NCBI GenBank assembly: GCA_964613235.1
Contig: CAZTGM010000001.1
Coordinates: forward strand, 1 to 64,000
Reading direction: 5' to 3'
DNA from: J005 sp964613235
GTDB taxonomy: Bacteria; Pseudomonadota; Zetaproteobacteria; Mariprofundales; Mariprofundaceae
DNA length: 64,000 nucleotides
This document shows, piece by piece, positions 1-8,811 of this stretch. The notes under the pieces are model-generated. The model had not been told where the DNA came from. It saw nothing but the letters and a program-made list of their open reading frames with translations, and ran no database searches. Position 1 is the stretch's first letter; each line of letters begins with the position of its first letter. Made by a program: the position numbers and the translations under genes.

Positions 1-65
1 AGAGCCACCTTCAGCGAACGTTGTTCGCCAATACGCGGAAAACCAAGATTATGTATATTCGTCAT
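1..65 (-). CDS. metE: 5' end of B12-independent methionine synthase (partial, runs off the window)
   Basis: Only the first 21 codons are present, read from an ATG at 65-63. The peptide begins MTNIHNLGFPRIGEQR, which matches the start of MetE (the enteric protein has LGFPRVG at the same place). MetE transfers a methyl group from methyltetrahydropteroyl-triglutamate to homocysteine without cobalamin. It is divergent from metR, the classic arrangement for MetR-controlled metE. The identification rests on about 20 residues plus that context. Confidence 0.85.
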   Translation of the reverse strand, partial: MTNIHNLGFPRIGEQRSLKVA

Positions 66-92
66 ACCATACCTCCATAAAGTCGGGTTGCG

Positions 93-105
93 CGAAGCAT
101 GTTCA
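93..105. promoter_or_regulatory. MetR-type operator (metE-proximal)
   Basis: The sequence CGAAGCATGTTCA matches the MetR consensus TGAA-N5-TTCA at all but one of the eight defined positions. It lies about 30 bp upstream of the metE start, within the metE-metR divergent region, where MetR normally activates metE with homocysteine as co-inducer. Confidence 0.6.
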
Positions 106-147
106 GGGCATAACATTCAATCAAACTCATAAAATTAATAATAATGG

Positions 148-160
148 TGAAGGATATTCA
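148..160. promoter_or_regulatory. MetR-type operator overlapping the metR start codon
   Basis: TGAAGGATATTCA is a perfect TGAA-N5-TTCA MetR box. It covers the ribosome-binding region of metR, and its last base is the A of the metR ATG. Binding here would be expected to repress metR itself (inference); autorepression of metR is known in enteric bacteria. Confidence 0.65.
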
Positions 161-1080
161 TGTTTATCGAAACGCGACACCTACGCAGCCTGCAAGTAAT
201 TGCCCGTAGTCGATCCCTGGTACAAGCGGCGGAACAGCTGCATGTCACCCAGTCCGCCCTGTCCCATCAGATCAAATCGTTGGAGCGCTATTTCGGCACG
301 CCGCTGTTTTTACGCGGCTGCAAACCCTTGCGTCTGACGCATGCAGGTCAGCGTCTCGTAGAACTGGCCAATACCGTGCTCCCCCAAATCAGTGGGGTGG
401 AACATGAGCTGCAACGCATGGCTGGTGGTGAACTGGGGCGTTTGCATATGACCATTGAATGTCACGCCTGTTTTGAATGGCTGATCGGTACACTGGACCG
501 TTACCGGCACGACTGGCCCGACATCGAGGTGGATCTGCGTCTGGCCATGAGCTTCGATGCCATGCCCGCACTGTTGCATGGTGATATCGACCTGGTCATC
601 AGTTCAGATCCGATTGAAGCACCGGGCATTGTGTTCGAACCGCTATTCCCCTATGAGGGGCGACTGGTTGTTGCTGAAGAACATCCGCTGGCCACATTAC
701 CCTTTGTCACACCGCCGGATTTACGCCATGAAATCCTGATCACCTATCCGGTACCAAGAGACAAGCTGGACGTATTCAAATATTTTCTGGCGCCTGCCGG
801 CATCGAACCGCAAGCAGTTCGTCATGCCGAACTGACGGCCATGATTTTACAACTGGTTGCCAGCCGGCGTGGTGTGGCCGTATTACCGGACTGGGTACTG
901 CACGAGTCTTCCCAGCCGGCCACCCTTCGCTCCCTGCCACTCGGTGAACGGGGGCTGCATGGCATGCTGTATGCGGCCGTTCGCAAACACGACCGTCACC
1001 TTGCCTTTGTGCAATCCTTCATTGACCTTGCGGCAAATGCCGTGCGACATATGGCAAACGAAAAGCCCCTGCAGGCATGA
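160..1080 (+). CDS. metR: LysR-family regulator of methionine synthesis, MetR
   Basis: 306 residues, the usual LysR length. The N-terminal winged helix-turn-helix spans about residues 5-62, with the recognition segment TQSALSHQIKSLE at 30-42. The effector domain carries MetR hallmarks such as the IECHACFEWL stretch near residue 99, where enteric MetR has IECHSCIQWL. MetR senses homocysteine and activates metE and other methionine genes. The gene is divergent from metE with two MetR boxes between them, which supports the name. A downstream ATG-rich start is unlikely because the helix-turn-helix needs this N-terminus. Confidence 0.92.
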   Translation: MFIETRHLRSLQVIARSRSLVQAAEQLHVTQSALSHQIKSLERYFGTPLFLRGCKPLRLTHAGQRLVELANTVLPQISGVEHELQRMAGGELGRLHMTIECHACFEWLIGTLDRYRHDWPDIEVDLRLAMSFDAMPALLHGDIDLVISSDPIEAPGIVFEPLFPYEGRLVVAEEHPLATLPFVTPPDLRHEILITYPVPRDKLDVFKYFLAPAGIEPQAVRHAELTAMILQLVASRRGVAVLPDWVLHESSQPATLRSLPLGERGLHGMLYAAVRKHDRHLAFVQSFIDLAANAVRHMANEKPLQA

Positions 1081-1093
1081 CATAACAAAACCG

Positions 1094-1120
1094 TTGTCAT
1101 TTGCACAAGCACACTATAAA
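1094..1120 (+). promoter_or_regulatory. putative sigma70 promoter of nrdAB
   Basis: TTGTCA (1094-1099) and TATAAA (1115-1120) are separated by 15 bp; a one-base shift gives ATAAAT with 16 bp. The -10 lies inside the first NrdR box, and transcription would start just before or within the second box. The spacing is slightly short, so the exact start site is uncertain. Confidence 0.5.
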
Positions 1121-1126
1121 TTGCGC
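1111..1126. promoter_or_regulatory. NrdR box 1
   Basis: ACACTATAAATTGCGC matches the NrdR consensus ACACWATATATWGTGT at 13 of 16 positions. It covers the predicted -10 of nrdAB. NrdR is a zinc/ATP-cone repressor that shuts off ribonucleotide reductase genes when dATP is plentiful. Confidence 0.7.
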
Positions 1127-1134
1127 ACTGTATC

Positions 1135-1305
1135 TTCGTCAGGCACCATATATAGTGTCATATCTGAAGGGAATCCGGTGTAAATCCGGAACTGTCGCGC
1201 AACGGTGAGGAAGTCCGCTTCCGCAGTCCGATACCTTCCGAAGATATGCCGCCCGGCGGCCACATCACACCCGAGCCTCGCGTAAAGGCTGAGTGATTCG
1301 CAGAC
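1135..1305 (+). promoter_or_regulatory. cobalamin (B12) riboswitch
   Basis: The conserved core is visible in order: GGGAATCCGGTG at 1169-1180, AAATCCGGAACTG at 1182-1194, CGCAAC at 1198-1203, and a B12-box-like CAGTCCGATACC at 1224-1235. The B12 box appears one base shorter than the usual consensus. The pyrimidine-rich CCTCC at 1305-1309 could pair with the GGAGG of the nrdA Shine-Dalgarno at 1359-1363, which suggests control of translation initiation (inference). Boundaries are approximate. The riboswitch lies directly upstream of nrdAB and would switch off the B12-independent reductase when adenosylcobalamin is available. Confidence 0.88.
1143..1158. promoter_or_regulatory. NrdR box 2
   Basis: GCACCATATATAGTGT matches the NrdR consensus at 14 of 16 positions. 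It begins exactly 32 bp after box 1, about three helical turns, which is the spacing typical of paired NrdR boxes. The pairing makes chance occurrence unlikely. Confidence 0.78.
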
Positions 1306-1369
1306 CTCCTTTCGGATTTCTGTCCTTCTCTCTCTTTATCGCAGGTTCATATTTCCAGGGAGGAGAAAT

Positions 1370-4186
1370 ATGCAACCCGAAACCATCGAAACCCGTCATA
1401 CCGATACCATGATCCCGCCTGTCCCCGCAGCACCGCAAAGCCAGCCCGAATGCCAGGTCATGCGCCGCAACGGCAAGGTCACGATCTTTGATCGCAGCAA
1501 GATTATGGTGGCCATCACCAAAGCCTTTCTGGCCGTGGAGGGCGGCACGGCCGCAGCCTCACGCCGTATCCATGAAACCGTCGAGACACTGACCGACCAG
1601 GTCGTCGAAACGCTGCTGCGTCGCCTGCCCGACTCCGGCGTGATCCATATTGAGGACATTCAGGATCAGGTCGAACTGGCGCTGATGCGCGGTGGCCATC
1701 ACAAGGTGGCGCGCGCCTATGTCCTGTACCGCGAGGCCCGCGCTCAGGAGCGTGCGGCCGAACCAGAGGTGACCGCAACGCAGGAAAATCGCATCTGCCT
1801 GACGCTGGACAACGGCGAACGGCAGCCACTCGATGAAGCACGTCTGCAGACACTGATTGCCGAAGCAACCGTGGGACTGACCGCGGCGGATGCGGATGCG
1901 CTGCGGGAGGCCATCCAGCGCAATATTTTCGATGGCATGAAGGAAAAGGACTTCCGCGCAGCCATGGTCATGACCGCACGCACGATGATCGAGCGCGACC
2001 CGGACTACAGCAAAGTGGCCGCCCGGCTGTTACTGGACAATGCCCGCCATGAAGCACTGAGTTTCATCGACGGCCATCATGTCGAGGCAACACAGGCGGA
2101 GATGGCGCACCGCTATGCCGAATATTTCCCGGCCTATATCCGGCGCGCTGCAGAACTGGAACTGCTCGACGAAGAACTCACCCGCTACGACCTGCCGCGT
2201 CTGGCACAGGCACTGAAAGCGGAACGGGATCAGGATTTCGGCTATCTCGGCCTGCAAACCCTGTACGACCGCTATTTCATCCATCATCGCCACATCCGCT
2301 TCGAGTTACCGCAGGCGTTCTTTATGCGCGTAGCCATGGGGTTGGCCATCAACGAAATCGATCGCGAGACACGGGCCATCGAATTCTACGACCTGCTTTC
2401 CAGCTTTGATTTCATGAGCAGCACGCCAACGCTGTTCAATTCCGGCACGCTCCGTCCGCAGATGTCTTCCTGCTATCTGACCACGGTGCCTGATGCGCTG
2501 GACGGCATCTATGGTGCGATCAGGGACAATGCGCTGCTCTCCAAATATGCCGGTGGCCTGGGCAACGACTGGACGCCGGTGCGCGGACTCGGCGCCTATA
2601 TCAAGGGCACGAATGGTACCTCACAGGGCGTGGTGCCATTCCTGAAAGTCGCCAACGATACAGCCGTGGCCGTCAATCAGGGCGGCAAGCGCAAGGGTGC
2701 GGTCTGCGCCTATCTGGAAACCTGGCATATCGATATCGAGGATTTCCTCGATCTGCGCAAGAACACCGGCGACGAACGCCGACGCACAAACGATATGAAT
2801 ACAGCCAACTGGATTCCCGACCTGTTTATGAAGCGTGTGGCCGAGGAGGATGAATGGACGCTGTTCTCGCCCGATGAAGTGCCTGATCTGCACGAACTTT
2901 CCGGCCATGCTTTCGAGGAAGCGTATCTGGCTTATGAGGCGAAAGCCGAACGCGGTGAAATTCATATTCATAAACGCGTCAGCGCCGTCGAACTGTGGCG
3001 CAAGATGCTCAGCATGCTGTTCGAAACCGGGCACCCATGGATCACGTTCAAGGATCCGTGCAATATCCGCTACACGAACCGGCATGCCGGTGTCGTGCAT
3101 TCATCAAACCTGTGCACGGAAATCACGCTGCACACCAACGAGCACGAAATCGCCGTCTGCAATCTCGGTTCGGTCAACCTGGCCCGGCATATCCGCGATG
3201 GAAAACTGGATGATGAAAAGCTGGCGCGCACGGTACACACGGCCATGCGCATGCTCGATAATGTTATCGATTACAATTACTACAGCGTACCGCAGGCGCG
3301 ACGCTCAAACCTGCGCCATCGTCCGGTAGGGCTCGGCATCATGGGCTTTGCCGATACGCTTTATCAGCTGGACATCTCCTATGCCTCGGAAGCGGCCGTC
3401 GAATTTGCCGATCGCTGCATGGAAATGGTCAGTTATCATGCCATTGTCGCATCGTCCGATCTGGCTGTCGAGCGCGGCCGCTATGCCAGCTTTGATGGCT
3501 CGTTGTGGAGCCAGGGCATCCTGCCCATCGATTCGCTAAAGCTGCTGGGCGAGGAACGCGGCGAATATCTTCAGGTGGACAATTCGACGACACTGGACTG
3601 GGACGATCTGCGCAAGCGCGTGCAGCAACAGGGTATGCGCAATTCCAATGTGCTGGCCATCGCACCGACGGCTACGATCGCCAATATCTGCGGTGTGTCG
3701 CAGAGCATCGAACCGGTATATCAGAACCTGTATGTGAAATCGAACCTGTCCGGCGAGTTTGTCGTGATCAATCCGTGGCTGGTGCACGATCTGAAAGCAC
3801 TGGATCTGTGGGACGATGTCATGATCAATGACCTGAAATACTATGATGGCTCGGTGCAACAAATCGATCGCGTACCTGATGCACTGAAAGCCAAGTATGC
3901 GACAGCCTTCGAGATGGATTCACGCTGGCTGATCGAGTCCGCCAGCCGACGTCAGAAATGGATCGACCAGGCACAAAGCCTGAATCTGTACATGGCCGAA
4001 CCATCCGGCAAAAAGCTGGACAACCTTTACAAGCTGGCCTGGGTGCGCGGCCTGAAAACGACCTACTACCTGCGTTCCATGGGCGCCTCCCATGTCGAGA
4101 AGAGTACCGACCATGCCGCAGCACCGGTCGAAGACGAGCCGAAAGTCTGCTCGATCCTCGATCCGGACTGCGAAGCATGCCAGTAA
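1370..4186 (+). CDS. nrdA: class I ribonucleoside-diphosphate reductase, alpha (large) subunit
   Basis: 938 residues. An N-terminal ATP-cone spans roughly residues 30-125, and a second cone-like segment lies around 140-230, as in long NrdA proteins of the Pseudomonas type. All catalytic residues can be placed: redox cysteines C368 and C597, the active-site N580-x-C582-x-E584, and the radical-transfer pair Y899-Y900. The tail carries C927, C934 and C937 for thioredoxin/glutaredoxin exchange. It makes deoxynucleotides from NDPs under aerobic conditions, together with NrdB. The ATG at 1370 follows GGGAGGAG. Expression is predicted to be under NrdR and a B12 riboswitch. Confidence 0.97.
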   Translation: MQPETIETRHTDTMIPPVPAAPQSQPECQVMRRNGKVTIFDRSKIMVAITKAFLAVEGGTAAASRRIHETVETLTDQVVETLLRRLPDSGVIHIEDIQDQVELALMRGGHHKVARAYVLYREARAQERAAEPEVTATQENRICLTLDNGERQPLDEARLQTLIAEATVGLTAADADALREAIQRNIFDGMKEKDFRAAMVMTARTMIERDPDYSKVAARLLLDNARHEALSFIDGHHVEATQAEMAHRYAEYFPAYIRRAAELELLDEELTRYDLPRLAQALKAERDQDFGYLGLQTLYDRYFIHHRHIRFELPQAFFMRVAMGLAINEIDRETRAIEFYDLLSSFDFMSSTPTLFNSGTLRPQMSSCYLTTVPDALDGIYGAIRDNALLSKYAGGLGNDWTPVRGLGAYIKGTNGTSQGVVPFLKVANDTAVAVNQGGKRKGAVCAYLETWHIDIEDFLDLRKNTGDERRRTNDMNTANWIPDLFMKRVAEEDEWTLFSPDEVPDLHELSGHAFEEAYLAYEAKAERGEIHIHKRVSAVELWRKMLSMLFETGHPWITFKDPCNIRYTNRHAGVVHSSNLCTEITLHTNEHEIAVCNLGSVNLARHIRDGKLDDEKLARTVHTAMRMLDNVIDYNYYSVPQARRSNLRHRPVGLGIMGFADTLYQLDISYASEAAVEFADRCMEMVSYHAIVASSDLAVERGRYASFDGSLWSQGILPIDSLKLLGEERGEYLQVDNSTTLDWDDLRKRVQQQGMRNSNVLAIAPTATIANICGVSQSIEPVYQNLYVKSNLSGEFVVINPWLVHDLKALDLWDDVMINDLKYYDGSVQQIDRVPDALKAKYATAFEMDSRWLIESASRRQKWIDQAQSLNLYMAEPSGKKLDNLYKLAWVRGLKTTYYLRSMGASHVEKSTDHAAAPVEDEPKVCSILDPDCEACQ

Positions 4187-4197
4187 GGGAGGAAACG

Positions 4198-5325
4198 ATG
4201 CTGAACTGGGATGACCCGTTAAACGCTGCACCTGTGGCCAGCCGTCCGCTGCCGAAGGCCATGCCACCCGGCCCGCAGGCACCGGCCACCGGGACAGAGG
4301 TGCCGAACGAGCTGCCAGCGCTGGCGCCGGTGCGTGCCGAGGACAAGCGCGTGGTTGGCGGTATGGGCGATATCAATCAGCTCGCCCCGTTCCGCTATCC
4401 GTGGGCCTGGCAATATTTCCTCAATGCCAACAAGAACCACTGGACACCGCTGGACATCAATATGAACCAGGATGTGCATGATTATCATCACAAGCTGACG
4501 CTGGAAGAGAAGCATGTGTACGAGAACGTGCTGGCCTATCTGACCACCTCGGACATTCTGGCCATGCGCAATATCGGTCTGGCCGTCATGGAGAAGATGA
4601 CCGCGCCGGAATTGCAGATCTATCAGGCGCGGCAGGTCTATGAGGAAGCGCTGCATACCTGGACCTATCAGCATTGCATCGAATCGATCGGACTGGACCA
4701 GGGCGAGATCTACAATCGCTATCGGGTCGTACCGGCCATCCACCACAAGATCGATATCGCCAACCGACGCATGCAGACGGCACTGCGCGCTGATATCGAC
4801 CTGCGCGAACGCGATACGCTGGCCGAATTTCTGATGTCCTATCAGTTCTTCGCCGCCGTGTTCGAGGGCAGCTGGTTCTACAACGGTTTCTCGCCAATCT
4901 TTTCCCTGCAACGGCGTGGACTGATGAAAGGCACAGCCGAACAATTGCAGTACATCATGCGCGATGAGGTATTGCATGCCGGCTTTGGCATTCGCGTCGT
5001 ACGCCAGATTATGCTCGAAGAGAATATCGCGCCGGATGCCACGGCCGTGCGCGAGATGTGGGAAGAAGCCGAAGCCGCCGAACGGGCCTATGCCGATTAT
5101 CTGTTACCCGAACCGATCCTCGGCTATTCGGCTGAGGACCATATTCAGCAGTTCCGCTTTGTCGCCAATCGGCGTGCCAAACAGCTGGGGCTGGCCGAGC
5201 CGTTTGCCGGTGCCGTCAATGCACTGCCCTGGCTGGATGAGCAAGCCAATATGCGCAAGGAGAAAAACTTTTTCGAAACACGCGTGACCGAGTACCAGGC
5301 CGGCGGCGGCCTGAACTGGGAGTAA
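4198..5325 (+). CDS. nrdB: class I ribonucleoside-diphosphate reductase, beta (radical) subunit
   Basis: 375 residues, starting at ATG 4198 after GGGAGGAAACG, 11 bp past the nrdA stop. An upstream frame extension is rejected because it only overlaps nrdA. The metal and radical residues align with the E. coli spacing: D119, E150, H153 and the tyrosyl-radical Y157 (E. coli D84, E115, H118, Y122). Later helices carry the remaining glutamate and histidine ligands, including a DEVLHAGFG motif. The intact tyrosine indicates a conventional tyrosyl-radical subunit rather than a Mn/Fe class Ic type. It is co-transcribed with nrdA. Confidence 0.96.
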   Translation: MLNWDDPLNAAPVASRPLPKAMPPGPQAPATGTEVPNELPALAPVRAEDKRVVGGMGDINQLAPFRYPWAWQYFLNANKNHWTPLDINMNQDVHDYHHKLTLEEKHVYENVLAYLTTSDILAMRNIGLAVMEKMTAPELQIYQARQVYEEALHTWTYQHCIESIGLDQGEIYNRYRVVPAIHHKIDIANRRMQTALRADIDLRERDTLAEFLMSYQFFAAVFEGSWFYNGFSPIFSLQRRGLMKGTAEQLQYIMRDEVLHAGFGIRVVRQIMLEENIAPDATAVREMWEEAEAAERAYADYLLPEPILGYSAEDHIQQFRFVANRRAKQLGLAEPFAGAVNALPWLDEQANMRKEKNFFETRVTEYQAGGGLNWE

Positions 5326-5331
5326 GCCTGA

Positions 5332-5354
5332 AGGGCCGTGCCTGACACGGCCCT
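5332..5354. terminator. hairpin between convergent nrdB and speA
   Basis: A perfect 9-bp stem (AGGGCCGTG / CACGGCCCT) with a CCTGA loop lies between the nrdB stop and the speA stop, and overlaps the latter. There is no good T-run on either side, so it may be a weak bidirectional terminator or a 3'-end stabiliser. Confidence 0.4.
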
Positions 5355-7245
5355 ATTCCTCCAGGTAGGTATACCCCTTCAGACCCTCGCGGTAGAAATT
5401 GAGAAAAGCCGTCGCCTCGCGCGCTGTCAGGCGTCCCTGGCTACGCGCCATATTCAGCTGGCGACGCATGCGGTCGGTCAGCGCCGTTTCATGAAACTGC
5501 ACATAATCGAGCACTTCGGATACCGATTCGCCTTCCACGACCTGTTCCAGCTCATAGCCACCATCATCCAGACGCACATGCACGGCATGCGTGTCGCCAA
5601 ACAGATTGTGCAAATCGCCCAGAATCTCCTGATAGGCACCGGTCAGAAAAATGCCGAGATAATATTCCTCTCCCGGCGCCAGGGAATGCAGGGGCAGCGT
5701 TTCGGACAGCCCCTCGTGCAGCGGGAAACGTTCGATCTTTCCATCCGAATCGCAGGTCACATCAACCAGAATCGCCTGCGTATCCGGCACCTCATTCAGA
5801 CGATGGATCGGCATGACCGGAAACACCTGGCCAATGCCCCAGGCATCCGGCAGGGACTGAAACAGTGAAAAATTGAGGAAATAGCGATCGGCCATCTGCC
5901 GGCGAATACCGGGGATCAGCGCCTCCACCTCCCCGACATCGAGCCGGTCTATCAGCAGCGCCAGCAGACTCCAGTACAACGCATCGGCCTGCGCCCGCTC
6001 TTTCAGCGAGCAATGACCCAGCGTGAACAACCGGTTCACGTCCTCGCGCAGGGCCAGCACATCATGCAGCGCCTCGCGCGGACTGATCTCATCAATCTCC
6101 CGCCAGGTCTGCCAGAGCTGACGCAACTGCATCGGTGCGTCGGCAGCCGGCTCGGAAGGTGCCTGTCCGCTCAGTCGCTGTGAAATGCCCAGCACATTGA
6201 TAATCAGTACCGCATGATGCGCCACCAGCGCGCGCCCGGATTCGGAAATGATGTCCGGATGCGGAAGGCCGGCCTCGTCGCACACATGCTTCATGGTCCA
6301 GACCACGTCATTGGCATATTCCTGCAGGGAATAATCCACCGAGGTGACATTGCTGGAAATCGAACCGTCATAATTGACGCCCAGTCCGCCGCCGACATCC
6401 ATCAGCTCGATCGGTGCGCCCAGCCGGCGCATCTCGACATAGAAACGAGCCGCCTCCTGCACCGCTTCCTTGATGCGCCGGATTTGCGGCACCTGCGAAC
6501 CGATATGGAAATGCAACAGTTTCAGACAATGCAGGCGCCCTGCCTGCTGCAAGCGGCTGACTGCTCCGGTCAGCTCGGAAGCCGACAGGCCGAACTTGGA
6601 TTTATCGCCTCCGGACTCCTCCCAGATGCCCCGGCTGCTCGCGGCCAGCCGGCAACGTAGTCCAATCAGCGGCTCCACATCCAGTTGTTCGGCCAGTTGC
6701 AGAATCAGCTCCAGTTCATTGGCCTTCTCCACGACGATATAGACCCGCTTGCCCATCTTACGGCCGATCATGGCCAGTTCGATGAACTCGCGATCCTTGT
6801 AACCGTTGCAGACAATCAGCCCTTCCACATCTTCCAGCATGGCCAGCGTAGCATGCAGTTCAGGCTTGGATCCGGCCTCAAGACCCCAGTTGAAATCCGA
6901 ACCGAATTCGACGATTTCCTCCACCACCTGCCGCTGCTGGTTCACCTTGATCGGATAGACGCCGAAATACCGGCCCTGATACCCCGATTCCTCGCGGGCA
7001 ATGGCAAAGCGATGGTGAATCTGTCCCATGCGCGTACGCAGAATATCGGAAAACCGAATCAGCAGCGGGGCAGACAAACCCTGCTGCCGCAGCCGGTCCA
7101 GCAATTCCATCAGGTCGATGCTGTGCTCGCCATCCGGCACTGCCTGCAGATTGCCCTGCGCATTAATGGAGAAAAAGCCGTTGCCCCAGCCGTCCAGCTG
7201 ATACAGGCGCGCGGCATCATCAATCGTCCATGTCTGTGTGTTCAT
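5353..7245 (-). CDS. speA: biosynthetic arginine decarboxylase
   Basis: 630 residues, full length for SpeA (fold III PLP decarboxylase). The PLP lysine is K100 in YPIKVNQ. HFHIGSQ and DVGGGLGVNYDG further along form the barrel's cofactor site. It converts arginine to agmatine plus CO2, the first step of the agmatine route to putrescine and spermidine. The ATG at 7245 is preceded by GGAAGGATGCG. No agmatinase (speB) is adjacent, so the next step must be encoded elsewhere. Confidence 0.95.
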   Translation of the reverse strand: MNTQTWTIDDAARLYQLDGWGNGFFSINAQGNLQAVPDGEHSIDLMELLDRLRQQGLSAPLLIRFSDILRTRMGQIHHRFAIAREESGYQGRYFGVYPIKVNQQRQVVEEIVEFGSDFNWGLEAGSKPELHATLAMLEDVEGLIVCNGYKDREFIELAMIGRKMGKRVYIVVEKANELELILQLAEQLDVEPLIGLRCRLAASSRGIWEESGGDKSKFGLSASELTGAVSRLQQAGRLHCLKLLHFHIGSQVPQIRRIKEAVQEAARFYVEMRRLGAPIELMDVGGGLGVNYDGSISSNVTSVDYSLQEYANDVVWTMKHVCDEAGLPHPDIISESGRALVAHHAVLIINVLGISQRLSGQAPSEPAADAPMQLRQLWQTWREIDEISPREALHDVLALREDVNRLFTLGHCSLKERAQADALYWSLLALLIDRLDVGEVEALIPGIRRQMADRYFLNFSLFQSLPDAWGIGQVFPVMPIHRLNEVPDTQAILVDVTCDSDGKIERFPLHEGLSETLPLHSLAPGEEYYLGIFLTGAYQEILGDLHNLFGDTHAVHVRLDDGGYELEQVVEGESVSEVLDYVQFHETALTDRMRRQLNMARSQGRLTAREATAFLNFYREGLKGYTYLEE

Positions 7246-7339
7246 CGCATCCTTCCATCGCCAACATTGAGGCCGGCGCCACCATCCGGCGGCAGCGGAT
7301 GCGACAGACTACCGTGTCATGAACAAGGGAACGATCAAT

Positions 7340-7987
7340 TTATGCATCGCCGCCGGGCTTGATGCGGGCGACAATATTATGTCCCTGTCGCTGATGCAGA
7401 ATCACGGCCAGCACATGCGCAACCAGCAGAGCCTCAAATATCCCGACCAGTAATTCATGCGTTTCACCGACCATCTCGATCAGTTCTGTCTGATGGCCAT
7501 GCTCGTTCCAGCCGAAAAACAGGATCACGCCGGCAGTACCAATGCCCGCAGCAATCAGCAACATCAGCCCGTGCACACTTTTAGCCACGGTTTCCCCTTC
7601 TTCGGGAGGTGCCAGCCTGCCCTGTTTCCAGCCAGCCATCTGGCTGCCGATTTCCGCCTTCAGGGCCTTGCGGCCATCGGCGAAGCACCAGGGCACCAGA
7701 TTTCGCCAGTTCGCACCAGGAAGATCGGTCATGGCCAGCAGCAGACGAATCAGCAACAGCGCCACAATGGTCAGGCCGAGAAATTCATGCACCTCGAACA
7801 TCCAGCTTTCTTCCACCACGGCACCAGCCTGCACACTGTGTGCCCAAGCGGGTATGATCCAGCCTGCCGCAGCCTCATGTTCCTCACCGGCACCGGGTAC
7901 ATCCATCAATTCACCGACCAGTAACTGCAACACCATACATAGCGCTAGCAGCGAGTGATTCCAGCGTAAAGCGGTAGCGTAATGCAT
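7340..7987 (-). CDS. cytochrome b561-type diheme membrane protein
   Basis: 215 residues from the ATG at 7987, which follows AGGAGTTGATC; a longer reading frame runs upstream into dapB without a better start. Four membrane segments are apparent, with histidines suitable for heme b ligation: H11 in RWNHSLL, the EVHEFLGL segment, SVHGLML, and ETHELL/AHVLAVILHQ at the C-terminus. This matches the prokaryotic cytochrome b561 / Ni-Fe hydrogenase b-type fold, a quinone-linked electron carrier of the inner membrane. It starts 12 bp after dapB stops, so it is probably the last gene of the dnaJ-dapB unit. Its partner and substrate cannot be told from sequence. Confidence 0.75.
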   Translation of the reverse strand: MHYATALRWNHSLLALCMVLQLLVGELMDVPGAGEEHEAAAGWIIPAWAHSVQAGAVVEESWMFEVHEFLGLTIVALLLIRLLLAMTDLPGANWRNLVPWCFADGRKALKAEIGSQMAGWKQGRLAPPEEGETVAKSVHGLMLLIAAGIGTAGVILFFGWNEHGHQTELIEMVGETHELLVGIFEALLVAHVLAVILHQRQGHNIVARIKPGGDA

Positions 7988-7998
7988 GATCAACTCCT

Positions 7999-8811
7999 TT
8001 ATTCGCCCAGACCGAGCACGTGCTGCATCGTATACCAGCCGGGGCGCTGCTGCTGCAGCCACAGCGCAGCCCGTACCGCACCCTTTGCGAACACACTGCG
8101 ATCGGCTGCGACATGATTGATTTCCACCCGTTCCTCATCGGCAATAAACATCGCCTTGTGCTCGCCGACAATATTACCGCCACGCACGACGGAGAAACCA
8201 ATGCTACCACGTTGGCGTGCTCCGGTAATGCCTTCGCGCGCATAAACAGCCGCATCCTCAAGACTGACCCCACGCCCGTCAGCCAGCGCCCTGCCCATAG
8301 CCAGCGCCGTCCCGCTGGGTGCATCCACCTTGTGTTTGTGGTGCGCCTCGAAAATCTCTGCATCGTAGTCATCGCCCAGAGTCGCTGCCGCCTTGCGAAT
8401 CAGATCCAGCAACAGATTCACCCCGACGGAATAGTTGGCCGCCATCACCACTGGCCGGCCGGCCAGCGTCACTTTCAGCGATGCCAGTTGTTTGGCATCG
8501 AAGCCGGTGGTACCGATAACGATGGCCATCTGCTTTTCGGCGATATGTGCCGCATGCGCCAGCGTGGCCTTTGGCGCCGTGAAATCGATCAGCACATCCG
8601 CCTCGTCGCATTGCCGGATATCATCGACAATACGTACACCCAGCGTGCCGACATTGGCCAGTTCGCCTGCATCGTGACCCAGATATTCCGAGCCGGAACG
8701 TTCCGTCGCACCGACCAGCCGTGTCGCTTTCTGATCGCTCACAGCCGCCACCAGCATGCGCCCCATGCGCCCGGATGCGCCGGCAACAATCACTCGTACC
8801 GTTTCACTCAT
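7999..8811 (-). CDS. dapB: 4-hydroxy-tetrahydrodipicolinate reductase
   Basis: 270 residues. The N-terminal nucleotide-binding loop is [10 protein letters not shown] (about residues 9-18), and the substrate-binding/catalytic motif is [14 protein letters not shown] in the second half. It reduces the product of DapA in the lysine/meso-diaminopimelate pathway, using NAD(P)H. Its ATG overlaps the dnaJ stop (ATGA at 8808-8811), so it is translationally coupled to the chaperone gene. Confidence 0.97.
   Translation of the reverse strand: MSETVRVIVAGASGRMGRMLVAAVSDQKATRLVGATERSGSEYLGHDAGELANVGTLGVRIVDDIRQCDEADVLIDFTAPKATLAHAAHIAEKQMAIVIGTTGFDAKQLASLKVTLAGRPVVMAANYSVGVNLLLDLIRKAAATLGDDYDAEIFEAHHKHKVDAPSGTALAMGRALADGRGVSLEDAAVYAREGITGARQRGSIGFSVVRGGNIVGEHKAMFIADEERVEINHVAADRSVFAKGAVRAALWLQQQRPGWYTMQHVLGLGE

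Noticed and set aside
1..159. Search for a B12 riboswitch ahead of metE
   Set aside because: The metE-metR gap is under 100 bp and holds only MetR boxes; no cobalamin or SAM riboswitch motif is present.
1081..1369. Possible small protein frame in the nrdAB leader (about 857-1183)
   Set aside because: It overlaps metR in another frame and the riboswitch; the RNA signals explain the conserved bases.
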